Assembly: GCA_029204045.2 (NCBI GenBank)
Contig: CM055061.1
Span: 46,772,977-46,836,976 of the forward strand
DNA from: Tillandsia leiboldiana
Taxonomy: Eukaryota; Streptophyta; Magnoliopsida; Poales; Bromeliaceae
Length of the DNA: 64,000 nt
Reading direction: 5' to 3'
Below the pieces are notes generated by a model that made no database searches, was not told the origin of the DNA, and was given only the letters and a program-made list of their open reading frames with translations. The position numbers and the translations under genes are program-made. Below are positions 54,440-63,582 of this stretch, piece after piece (position 1 is the first letter of the stretch; each line of letters starts with the position of its first letter).

Positions 54440-56596
54440 TTATTTCAAGGAAAGCATCCCAATTGCTTTTCGTAAATGAATAAAACGTTTTTGATCCAAA
54501 GGTTTTGTTAGAATGTCAGCTAATTGATCCTCAGTTGAAATATATGAAAGTTGAAGAGTATTTGATTCAACTAGCTCTCTAAGAAAATGATATCTAAGTT
54601 CAATATGTTTTGTTCTAGAGTGCAACACAGGGTTTTTAGAAATGTTAATAGCACTAGTGTTGTCACAAAGTATTGTTACCGAAGATGCTGAAATACAGAA
54701 GTCGCTCAATACGCTTTTCATCCAAATGAGTTGAGTTGAGCAACTTCCAGCTGAAATGTATTCTGCTTCGGCAGTCGAGAGTGCTATGCAATTCTGCTTT
54801 TTACTGTGCCATGCAACAAGGCAATGGCCAAGATAGAAGCATGCACCACTCGTGCTTTTCCGATCATCCACTGCTCCTGCCCAATCGGCATCTGAGTATC
54901 CAACAATATCCAAACTTGTTCCCATAGGATACCAAATTCCGAAATTAATTGATCCTTTGATATACCGGATGATCCTTTTCACCGCTTTCAGGTGAACCTC
55001 CTTTGGAGCTGATTGATATCTCGCGCAAATCCCAACACCAAAAGATATATCCGGGCGACTAGCCGTGAGGTAAAGTAGACTTCCAATCATACTTCGATAC
55101 AGTTTCTCGTCTACATTCTCACTATGCGATTCACTTCCAAGTCCCTTGTGGCTAGTTCCTATTGGAGTCGGAAAATCTTTACAATTTTCTAGATCAAACT
55201 TTTTGACCAACTCCATTGCATACTTGGATTGACTCAAGTGAATACCTTCATCATTTTGTTTAATTTGCAATCCAAGGAAATAAGTCAATTCGCCCATCAT
55301 GGACATCTCAAATTCGCTTTCCATGGTCTCCGCGAATTTAGAAGCATCGTTATCTCTTGTTGCGCCAAATACTATGTCATCGATATATATTTGTGCTACA
55401 ATGAAATTGTTTTGATAATGCTTCACAAAGAGAGTCCTATCAGCTCCCCCTCGAGTATAGCCCTTCTCCAAAAGGTGCTTTGTTAACCTTTCGTACCATG
55501 CTCGCGGTGCTTGTTTCAGACCGTAAAGAGCCTTTTTCAAACGAAAAACATGGTTAGGTTGTTTATGATCTACAAAACCTTTCGGTTGAGCCACATAAAC
55601 TTCCTCATTTAAAAACCCATTTAGAAATGCGCTCTTAACGTCCATTTGAAATAATTTGATTTTAAAATGACAAGCAATAGCAAACAGTATACGAATGGAC
55701 TCGAGTCTAGCTACAGGGGCGAATGTTTCGTCAAAGTCTATACCTTCTACTTGAGAGTAGCCTTGAGCAACTAATCGTGCCTTGTTCCTGATGATAGTAC
55801 CATCCTCATTTTTCTTGTTCTTGAAGATCCATTTGGTACCTATCATATTGTGTTGCTTTGGAGGCTTCGTTAATTCCCAGACTTTGTTTCGCTCAAATTG
55901 ATGGAGCTCTTCCTGCATTGCTTTAATCCAGTAGTCATCCTGAAGAGCTTCATCTATGTTCTTTGGTTCGATTAAAGATACGTAGCAAGCGAATCCACAA
56001 ACCAACTGCCTCCGAGTTCTGACTCCTTCTTGTGGATCTCCAATAATATTCGATTCCGGATGATCCTTGGAGATTCGTAACGTTTGTTGAAGCGGAGTAC
56101 TCGGAGATATATGAGATGATTCCTGCACATCAGATAAACTAGAAGAACCATTAGATGCATCATTAATATTGGAAGTATTATTATGGGAAGATGCACTAGC
56201 AGGAGAATCATCATCTAGAGAGATATCGAGGGTAGATTTTCCAGTTTCAAAGTGAAAAGCTTCATCTACTTTAACATTTATAGATTCTACGATCGTCTTA
56301 GATTCAATGTTAAATACTCGATATGCTCTGCTATTCGTAGAATAACCCAGAAAGATCCCTTCATCACTTCGAGAGTCGAACTTTCCAAGATTTTCACGGT
56401 CACGTAAAAAGTAACATCGACTCCCGAAGACACGAAAATATTTGATATTGGGTTTTCTACTAAACCACAGCTCATATGGTGTATTTAAAGTTCCTGGGCG
56501 CAAGTAAACTCTATTAATGACATAGACAGCGGTGTTCATAGCTTCAGCCCAAAAATGTAACGGTAAATTTCGGCTATGAAGCATCACACGCGCCAT
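54440..56596 (-). CDS. pol: copia2 Pol C-terminal part: integrase end, RT, RNase H (718 codons open)
   Basis: The frame runs from MARVMLHSRNLPLHFWAEA (end of the integrase core) through the integrase C-terminal region (FRVFGSRCYF), RT (KWIFKNKKNEDG, QMDVKSAFLNG, LKKALYGLKQAPRAWYERL, catalytic YIDD in IYIDDIVFGA) and RNase H (DADWAGAVDDRKSTSG, WHSKKQNCIALSTAEAEY, TKHIELRYHFLREL) to ADILTKPLDQKRF. All RT/RNase H landmarks of Ty1/copia are present. In the parent reading frame it would be the C-terminal part of a Gag-Pol polyprotein, but a stop at 56597-56599 cuts it off from the integrase core upstream. Confidence 0.92.
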   Translation of the reverse strand: MARVMLHSRNLPLHFWAEAMNTAVYVINRVYLRPGTLNTPYELWFSRKPNIKYFRVFGSRCYFLRDRENLGKFDSRSDEGIFLGYSTNSRAYRVFNIESKTIVESINVKVDEAFHFETGKSTLDISLDDDSPASASSHNNTSNINDASNGSSSLSDVQESSHISPSTPLQQTLRISKDHPESNIIGDPQEGVRTRRQLVCGFACYVSLIEPKNIDEALQDDYWIKAMQEELHQFERNKVWELTKPPKQHNMIGTKWIFKNKKNEDGTIIRNKARLVAQGYSQVEGIDFDETFAPVARLESIRILFAIACHFKIKLFQMDVKSAFLNGFLNEEVYVAQPKGFVDHKQPNHVFRLKKALYGLKQAPRAWYERLTKHLLEKGYTRGGADRTLFVKHYQNNFIVAQIYIDDIVFGATRDNDASKFAETMESEFEMSMMGELTYFLGLQIKQNDEGIHLSQSKYAMELVKKFDLENCKDFPTPIGTSHKGLGSESHSENVDEKLYRSMIGSLLYLTASRPDISFGVGICARYQSAPKEVHLKAVKRIIRYIKGSINFGIWYPMGTSLDIVGYSDADWAGAVDDRKSTSGACFYLGHCLVAWHSKKQNCIALSTAEAEYISAGSCSTQLIWMKSVLSDFCISASSVTILCDNTSAINISKNPVLHSRTKHIELRYHFLRELVESNTLQLSYISTEDQLADILTKPLDQKRFIHLRKAIGMLSLK

Positions 56597-56900
56597 CTCT
56601 TAAACAACCCTGTTCTTGCGCTCAACAACACCATTCTGCTGAGGTGTATAGGGTGCCGAGAATTCATGTTTGATTCCATTTGAAGTGCAAAAATCAATGA
56701 ATTTTGAATTTATGAATTCTCCACCTCTATCACTTCTAACACGAATGATCTTTTCATTCTTTTCAATCATAATACGATGGCAAATCTCATGAAAAGAGTC
56801 AAACGTATCAGCTTTCTCTTTTAAAAATGCTACCCAAGAAAACCGAGAGAAATCATCAACCAATAAAAAGATGTACCATTTACCTCCCAAAGATGGTTGA
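56597..56900 (-). pseudogene. pol: copia2 integrase core, truncated and with nonsense codon
   Basis: The minus strand encodes RQPSLGGKWYIFLLVDDFSR, RSDRGGEF and PQQNGVVERKNRVV, the second and third acidic residues of the integrase triad. At 56597-56599 the CAA codon of copia1 is TAA here (single change). The zinc region and first catalytic Asp (HMDLMGP in copia1) are missing, replaced at about 56895 by unrelated filler. Confidence 0.9.
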
Positions 56901-56980
56901 CGGGTCAGCCAAAAGAAAAAGAAGAAAAGAAAGTAGTATACATAAACTACACAAGATTTAATCGAAGAACGATTAAAGAC
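56901..56980 (-). other. Filler DNA replacing protease and integrase start in copia2
   Basis: About 75-80 bases, purine-rich on the plus strand (GAAAAAGAAGAAAAGAAAG), match nothing in copia1. They replace about 640 bases (copia1 about 19160-19805) that hold protease and the integrase N-terminus. Homology resumes on either side (CAAAGATGGTTGACG; TTTCACCTTTGC). This looks like a deletion repaired with inserted filler. Confidence 0.75.
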
Positions 56981-58994
56981 AAGGAGGGGTTTCACCTTTG
57001 CATACCCAAACCTTTTGAGTTTTGGAGTATGTTGGCACTGGTTGAAAAGTTTTCCTTGATGAAGACGTTTTGCAAGATTGGTCTTTTTCTTTTGTCATCG
57101 TCTTGTTTGAAGTACTACCAACGTCTTTTTCTTTAGGAAAATCCTTCTTTGAGTTCCATGAAGTGAACTTGTTGGTAGCAGTAGCAAGATGTGGTTGATT
57201 TGATCTTTGAGCTCCAATCTTGCAATTTCTTCCAATGTGCCCTGCAGAATTACAACGAAAACATACCTTTGTGCTTGATGATTCTGAAGAGGATGAAGTA
57301 GGTTTGTTGTCGTTAGTTGTCATGATTTCCGGTGTCGGAGGAGGAGATACCGACTGAGGCACAAAAACTGTCTCACTCGAACTTGGACTGTTTCCAGTTT
57401 GAGTGTATCCGAGGCCGAACCTATTTGATTGACCAAGACCAAGAAGTCTATCCAACTTACTCCTTCCTGAAGAGAATCGCTGTAAGTCATTCTTGAGTTG
57501 GAAAATGGTCTTTGTCATTTCCAGGTTATCCTGTCGAGCCTCGTTGTAGAGCTTTGAGAAGTGATTCGCGTTATCCACCAGATTTGTATGTTCCTTCTCA
57601 AGTTGCTCATTGGACTCTTGAAGGGAAGCATTTGCCTTTATCAGGTTTTCCCTTTCCACTTCAAGAGCGTTTGAGAGAGAAGTCGCTCTTTTTGCTTCTT
57701 CTTCGAGATCATGCACTCTCCCTCTCAAACTCTTGTTTTGCTTAGCCACTTTCTTTGAGTCCCTCAAAAGTCTGTGGTAGGCTAGAGCAAAATCTTCACC
57801 TTCCGAATCATCCGATTTGTTGTCCGTTGCGTTCTTTTCAACAGTGGAGTTGGACAACGACTCAGATGTACTTGCCATAAAGCACATGAAGGGTGAAGAT
57901 ACAGACGCGTGGAATGCGGTGGAGCTCTTTTCTTCATCACTCGAAGACGACTCATTTGACGTTGAGTTGTCATCCCAAGTGACGACTTGCATCGCCTTCT
58001 TCTTTGCCGGATACTTGTTAGGACATTCCGTTGCAATGTGGCCGTAGCCTCGACATTTGAAGCATTGTAGTTGTCCTTCTGAGCTTTTCTTATCCTTTGA
58101 GAAGTTCTCTTGCTTTCTTGACTTGTATCCTGAAGTACCCTTGCCTTTGTTCGACTTTCCGAAGGATGGAGATTTGCTTGAATTACCCCTTCGAAAGTTG
58201 CGGCGAAACTTCCTTGTCAAGAGAGCGAGCTGCTTCTCAAATTCCTCCATAGAAAGGTTCTCGTCATCGTCTGAGGAGGATGTATCCGCGTCTTCTTCCT
58301 TAGTTGTTTTCAACGCATAACCTGAAGACTTAGAAGTGGATGCCTTTCCAGAAGAATTGTTAGTAGTAAATGTCATTTCATAAGTTTGTAATGAACCAAC
58401 TAATTCTTCTACACGTATTTCGTCCGGGTGTTTAATAGTTTCAATGGCAGTAACCTTTGGGCGAAATCGTTCAGGAAGAGTTCTTAAGATTTTTCTTACA
58501 ATCTTAAATTCTGGAATCTTCTCTCCCAGATTAGCACATGAGTTTACGATGTCTTGCAATCGTGTATAGTAGTCCGTGAAAGATTCATTTTCTGCCATTA
58601 AGATAGAGTCAAACTTGCTCGTAAGCATTTGCAGTTTCTGAATCTTCACGAGGTTAGTTCCCTCATGTGTAACCTGAAGAACATCCCAGATTTCTTTCGC
58701 AGTCTCACATGCCGAGACGCGAGAGAATTCAGTTTGAGATAAGGCATTAAAAATAGCATTAATTCCCTTGCCATTGTAAGAAGATGAATCTAACTCTTCC
58801 TTGGTCCATTTCGACCTAGGTTTTAAGGTGCGAACATCACCATTAAATTCAGTTGGATTAGACCATCCTAATTCAATTGATTGCCACACCCGTTCGTCGA
58901 TGGAAATTAAAAAGGCTTTCATCCGTACTTTCCAGTACGCATAATTTGTTCCATCGAAGAACGGGGGTCGGTTGATGTTTCCACCTTCAACCAT
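56973..58994 (-). CDS. gag: copia2 Gag, 673 aa, protease removed
   Basis: The start MVEGGNINRPPFFDGTNY matches copia1 Gag. Features in order: Gag helical domain (about 50-200), CCHC knuckle CFKCRGYGHIATEC near 310, Ser/Glu/Asp-rich linker, coiled-coil region (about 440-500), second knuckle CFRCNSAGHIGRNC near 590, then a basic tail. The frame ends in filler at 56973, so the WYLDSG protease site of copia1 is absent. The Gag frame itself is uninterrupted. The start lies 33 bases from the 5' LTR, just beyond the primer site. The frame covers the same Gag parts as copia1 and could still encode a particle protein. Confidence 0.92.
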   Translation of the reverse strand: MVEGGNINRPPFFDGTNYAYWKVRMKAFLISIDERVWQSIELGWSNPTEFNGDVRTLKPRSKWTKEELDSSSYNGKGINAIFNALSQTEFSRVSACETAKEIWDVLQVTHEGTNLVKIQKLQMLTSKFDSILMAENESFTDYYTRLQDIVNSCANLGEKIPEFKIVRKILRTLPERFRPKVTAIETIKHPDEIRVEELVGSLQTYEMTFTTNNSSGKASTSKSSGYALKTTKEEDADTSSSDDDENLSMEEFEKQLALLTRKFRRNFRRGNSSKSPSFGKSNKGKGTSGYKSRKQENFSKDKKSSEGQLQCFKCRGYGHIATECPNKYPAKKKAMQVVTWDDNSTSNESSSSDEEKSSTAFHASVSSPFMCFMASTSESLSNSTVEKNATDNKSDDSEGEDFALAYHRLLRDSKKVAKQNKSLRGRVHDLEEEAKRATSLSNALEVERENLIKANASLQESNEQLEKEHTNLVDNANHFSKLYNEARQDNLEMTKTIFQLKNDLQRFSSGRSKLDRLLGLGQSNRFGLGYTQTGNSPSSSETVFVPQSVSPPPTPEIMTTNDNKPTSSSSESSSTKVCFRCNSAGHIGRNCKIGAQRSNQPHLATATNKFTSWNSKKDFPKEKDVGSTSNKTMTKEKDQSCKTSSSRKTFQPVPTYSKTQKVWVCKGETPPCL

Positions 58995-59013
58995 TGTTTA
59001 CAACCCTATTCCC

Positions 59014-59025
59014 GCTCCGATACCA
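59014..59025 (-). other. copia2 primer binding site
   Basis: The minus strand reads TGGTATCGGAGC, differing by one base from the usual TGGTATCAGAGC complementary to initiator tRNA-Met. Confidence 0.85.
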
Positions 59026-59329
59026 CTTGTTGGGTTATATGTAATACAGATCTAAATAGGGGAAAAAAACACCTAGAGGGGGGTGAATAGGTGTAAACGT
59101 ATAAACACTCAAAAAATCGTTGCAATAAAACCCAATGCGGAAATAAAAATAATACGCAAGATTTTTACGTGGAAAACTCCATCACCGGAGTAAAAAACCA
59201 CGGGACCGATAACACGGCAGAAATCCACTAGAATTAAAACACGTACAAGGTGATTTACCGTACACACTTACGACTCAACCTTTTCCATACGCTCCTAGAG
59301 GATCTTCTCCGCTCGCTCCGCGACGCTTC

Positions 59330-59506
59330 TCGAATCCACGATCTGCGCCCAACGCCGAATCCACGGCGTCCAACGTCGAATCCACGACGTCCGACCGAAT
59401 CCACGGTCTTCACCCAATAGCACCCTTCGAATCCACGAACGTGCCTCGCTCCGAATCCACGAGAGCGGTTGAACCTTGAATCCACAAGGACACGCGAATC
59501 CACGCG
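59330..59506 (-). repeat. Array of eight constant-loop hairpins, copia2 leader
   Basis: The GAATCCAC core is flanked by complementary arms at 59330-59341 (TC/GA), 59353-59368 (CGCC/GGCG), 59374-59389 (CGTC/GACG), 59393-59408 (GACC/GGTC), 59426-59439 (TTC/GAA), 59448-59466 (GCTC with GAGAGC), 59474-59489 (CCTT/AAGG) and 59493-59506 (CGC/GCG). In the RNA the loop is GUGGAUUC. The array begins about 260 bases after the expected transcription start. Confidence 0.92.
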
Positions 59507-59791
59507 CCGATTTTTGGGGTAAATCGTTGTTTTGGGTGGTGATGATCCGCCGAATACTTAGATCAAAGATAGATCGGAAATACCATCTAAGTATTCATTA
59601 GTTTGATTCAACTCGAGATGTGAGTATAAAAACCTAGAATCAAACTAATCAATATAGATGAAGAAACATAGAGTATTCTCTAATGATTTCCTTTCTTCTC
59701 TATATGTGGATCTATAGCCGTATAAAATGATATATGAAAATGACGGCTATAAGACTATGTGGATTAACCCTAGAAAAAGAGTCATAGGGTC

Positions 59792-59799
59792 TATTTATA
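59792..59799 (-). promoter_or_regulatory. TATA box, copia2 5' LTR
   Basis: ACCTATAAATAGACCC on the minus strand, the expected core promoter of the full-length transcript. Confidence 0.78.
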
Positions 59800-59865
59800 G
59801 GTTAGAAACCCTAGGAAGGAGATAAGAATCAAAAACCTAACATTTCTGGAAATTTTACGGACGGC

Positions 59866-60147
59866 GATCCGGATCGGACTAGCTGTGATCCGGATCGTCG
59901 TAACGAGTCAGCCAGTTCCAGAAAAACGAAGGTTCGGGATCCGGATCGAAGTGCATGATCCGGATCGTTCATACAGTTTACCAAACATCAACGTTCGGGA
60001 TCCGGATTGCGAAGCATGATCCGGATCGTTCAAGGAAAATGGTAAACTCACTGTTCGGGATCCGGATCAAGAGACTACGATCCGGATTGAACTGGTGTAT
60101 GAACGAACCACCTTCGGGATCCGGATCGAACAACCTGATCCGAATCC
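59866..60147 (-). promoter_or_regulatory. U3 array of GATCCGGATC palindrome pairs (copia2)
   Basis: Five pairs of the 10-bp palindrome GATCCGGATC (some with one change), members of a pair about 20 bases apart and pairs about 60 bases apart, each opening with TTCGG. They lie directly upstream of the TATA box. Equivalent arrays: 50168-50449, 22661-22884 and 12500-13310. Confidence 0.75.
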
Positions 60148-60378
60148 TGAACATGTCCCAAGTCCAGTTTTTGATTTTTATGCAATGAAGGATTCTTCCA
60201 AGTGTTTCTACACTACAAGAAGTATTCGGATCACACAAAATCTTTAGTTAAACATACCTGATCCTTTTGAATTCTTCTTTCTTGAGATTGAGTTAAATGA
60301 TCCAACTTTCTTCACCTTCAATCTTCAAGACTTGAGACTTTCACGAAACTACGCCAACTCAAATTCCGTAACACACCT

Positions 60379-60676
60379 AACGGGTCCCGAAAACTACCGA
60401 ACTTACCTTTTCGGACCCGCTAACAATGAAACCCTCGCTCCGGAAGATCAGTAAGTCGGATTTCCGATCCGATCGCATCGTCGTTCTCCATTTAACGAGC
60501 TCTACTGCGATACAGTAACCGCAACCCAAAATCCATGCGAACCAATACCAAGAAAAATCCACAAAAAACAAGCTTAAATCCAAAAGACATCAATAAGGAG
60601 ATAGTAAAAAGTCAGCATCATTACAATGTAGCATTAGAGAAGGTAGCGAGGCGGCACGCATGCGGCGTTGGGTTCG
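60379..60676. other. Flank between copia2 and the right-hand gypsy LTR
   Basis: Continuation of the flank at 48602-49329 after the duplicated CACCT. It contains an inverted pair GGGTCCGAAAA-type (GGGTCCCGAAAAC at 60381 and TTTTCGGACCC at 60406). No open frame of interest and no recognised gene. Confidence 0.4.
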
Positions 60677-61612
60677 TGTGAGGACCTGGATCCCCACGAC
60701 GAGATTACTGGATCATCTACAGCTCCCGGAGGCCTATGTGGCGTGTTGGTGAGATTTGTGCCCCATTTGGACATTAGTGTTGGGCTCAGTGTGTTTTTGG
60801 ATCACGTGGGTGATCATTGGACTCCGTCGGAGCTCCAAAAGTGGTTTCGCGCGCCAAGGATATTTAAATTGGACTAAGTGCGAAGTTCGGACCAAGGATT
60901 ACCTTTCCGGATGCCTTCGGCAAATTTTGGAGTTGGAATTTGGCGAAATGGACATCAAATTCGGATTCAGCGCGCGAAAACGGTTAAAACGGACTACCCA
61001 CTTGTTATTTTTGGGCTCTGGACACTGTTCACGCCGGAACAGTGTTTCCGGCGGCGGCGGCAGCGGCGGAGCGGCCGCAGGCAGCGCGGCGGACGGAGGC
61101 GCGGGCCGCCCGGTCCACGCGGCAGGCGTGCGCCGGGGGCGGGACGCGTGGCGGCTCGGGAGTGGGCCGGTCCGCGGGGCGCGGTCTACGGGGGAGTGCG
61201 GGGCGCACGGTGGACCGGGGGTGACACGTGGCAGGTTTGCATTGGTTCGGTCCACACGATTTCGTGCACCGGGTTCACTAGGCAGTGGCATGACACGTGG
61301 CGTTCTCCGATTGGTGGGTCTACTGTGCGCGGCAGGGTGTCAGGCGGCGGCGTCAGGCGCACGTGGGCGCGGTCGGGCGGATTCCCGCGCTTGGGGAGGA
61401 CACGTGTCGGCGTCTGGGGGGCGCGACGTGTCGCGCGGGGAGCGGCTGGGGTTGCTGTCCGCTGTTTGGCGGGCGACGTGGCGGCCCAGGAGGGATTCGG
61501 GCGGCTACAGTGTTCGGGCGCGGGGATTTCGGGCTGCTACAGTGCGCGCCCGAAAATTCCCAGCGCCCGGAAATCCGGACATATCCGGTATTTTCCAATT
61601 GTTTCAGCTGCC

Positions 61613-61620
61613 TATAAATA
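61613..61620 (+). promoter_or_regulatory. TATA box of the right-hand gypsy LTR
   Basis: CTGCCTATAAATAGCG, followed by a pyrimidine-rich CTCTCTTCTTCTCCC, typical of a plant core promoter. Confidence 0.7.
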
Positions 61621-63498
61621 GCGATCCGAGCTCTCTTCTTCTCCCTTTTTCCACCATTTCCGAGCCTCTTCTCGCCGGGGTGCCTTCAGCAAAGTTGATC
61701 CTCGTGTTTGGCTGCATCTTTCTGCAAAGTTTTGGGATTTTTGGTGGCACGCTTATCGAGGTTTCTATTTTTACGGCGCGGCGCGACGCTCGTTCGTTTG
61801 TGGTCTTCTTCGTCGCGTTTTGGTGCGAGGACTCCCCCGGCTTACCCCGAGCACCTTTTTCAGTGATTCTTGCGCCGTTGGCTTCACGACAGGTAGGGCT
61901 ATGTTTCCCATGTTTACTGGTTTTTCCCATTCCGAGCTTTTCATGGGTCTTTCGGATCATCTTGTAACCCCTTTTTCTGGGCGGAGTTCTGGGACAGCGG
62001 CGCGGTGTTTTGGTGATATCTTCGCGCACAGGCATCGGATTGGGGCGATTCAAGAGGCGATTTGCATCTACACATCACGAGGAATATTCCCAAATTTTCT
62101 TGGAATTTTCTGAATATTTCTCGAAGGTGAAGATTATCTGTGAACAGTAATTGTTGCTACAGTTTTTGAGTGTAGTTTGATTCGGGGTGGTTCCCTTGTC
62201 CGAATTGTTTCTCAGTGTAGGAAGCTCGGAATTGGACGTGCAGGTACTCGTTTCGAAGGTATCGACGCGAGGATTACTGTGGTATTTTTATTGGATTTTT
62301 CTGGGCACTTGCAGCAGGTGAAATATGCGCGGCTTTGGGACTGATTTTCAGATTGTGTATGTTTGGTTAATTTTGGAATAAAAGTGTAATGTTGAGCGTT
62401 ATTGTTGTGCCCAGGGGTGTTTTTAGCTGTTTGAAGCCGAGGCTTGCGCGACTTGTACCGTGGGTGTTATGTTGGCAGATTTTGGACCGCGGGCGTCTAC
62501 CCACTTCACCGACTTCAGGTTTGCCTTGGGTTAAGCGCTTCAGGTGGGTGAGCTTATTTTCAGTAATTGTTTAAGGCAATGTTTATGCTGTGGCAAGTAT
62601 AAGTCCACTTGTGGGGATGTCACCCCTCTATGACTGATGCATGCATGTGTAGGGTACATAGTTTATATTGGTAAGTAGGTAAGCTTGTTATTGATATCGG
62701 TATAAATGATTGCAAGAATAGTATTTATGAGGTATACTGAGGATTTGCATGACTTGGACATCTATATGATGACTAGTGTAAGCTTACCTAGGATAATGTT
62801 ACCCTATGAGATTCTATAACATGCCATGTTAGCACATAGCCTTTCTTGTGGTTGGATTATGATTTGGGACAGGATTTCGTAGCTATGTGCGGATTTGTAC
62901 TCTGAGGAGTTATTCTGATCATTCTATTAATGAACCCTGAGTTGTGGACAGTTTTAGTTTTGAGATTCCGGCATGTTGCTTATTCCTAAAGGAACTATTA
63001 TTATGCTTTACCCCCTTTATTTCCTTGAGGACATTTGCATGCTTGTATGGTCATGTAGTTAGGCCATCTTTTACTGCTGCACTACTTATTGGAACTTGAC
63101 TTAGGAGAAACCATGCTTTTCCTTTCTTCTTCTTGTTAGTCAGGTGGTCAGTGTTGCTCGGGTTCGAGCAGGGGGTCTGGGTAGTGTAGTCGGGACTTCG
63201 TGTCTGGGACAGGTTGGTTTAGTTGCGGGGCTTTGCGGCAACCGCGGATATTGGGCGGTTGACCGGATGTTTCTCTATGCACCAGATTTGGGTGTCGGTT
63301 TTCCCTAGTGGATGGAGTTTCCCACTTATCGTTTAGTTGCATCCGATTGAGGTCGGGTCTTTCCTTAGTGGTTGAGTTTTCCCACTTTGATCTGATTGAT
63401 GATCGAGCCCTGCTGTTTCGAGATATTGTTGATGTTGATGACAGAGATGCTTTACTCGTGTGGGTAGCTCCCCTCGAGTGCCGCTCCGGAGTAGGCTT

Positions 63499-63582
63499 CA
63501 GACCGTGTTGGGTTCCGGTCAGACCGTGTTGGGTTCCGGTCAGACCGTGTCGGGTGCCGGTCAGACCGTGTTGGGTTCCGGT
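63499..63582. repeat. 21-bp tandem repeat, four copies
   Basis: Units CAGACCGTGTTGGGTTCCGGT at 63499, 63520, 63541 (two changes) and 63562. It corresponds in position to the 43-bp repeat of the solo LTR at 3297-3497. Confidence 0.95.

Larger units (their letters stand above)
49330..60373 (-). mobile_element. copia2: young SIRE-type element (TSD CACCT)
   Basis: Two LTRs of exactly 1346 bases (49330-50675; 59028-60373) differ at about six sites by eye. CACCT is duplicated at 49325-49329 and 60374-60378. The primer site GGTATCGGAGC (complement of 59014-59025) and the polypurine tract (complement of 50676-50688) are in place. The order on the minus strand is gag, [protease and integrase start deleted], integrase core with a stop, RT, RNase H, env-like ORF. 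The element looks recent but cannot supply its own protease or complete integrase. Confidence 0.97.
59028..60373 (-). repeat. copia2 5' LTR
   Basis: 1346 bases, TGTTGGGTTATATGTAATAC to AAATTCCGTAACA. From the minus-strand 5' end: U3 with five palindrome pairs (60147-59866), TATA (59799-59792), then the transcribed part with the hairpin array (59506-59330). Confidence 0.97.

Noticed and set aside
59330..59506. CRISPR-like array
   Set aside because: The repeated core is only 8 bases and the variable parts are palindromic arms, not spacers; the DNA is plant retroelement LTR.
60756..61967. 403-codon plus-strand frame
   Set aside because: It runs through the GC-rich U3 and past the TATA box of a gypsy LTR, with low-complexity Arg/Gly composition and other frames open in the same stretch.
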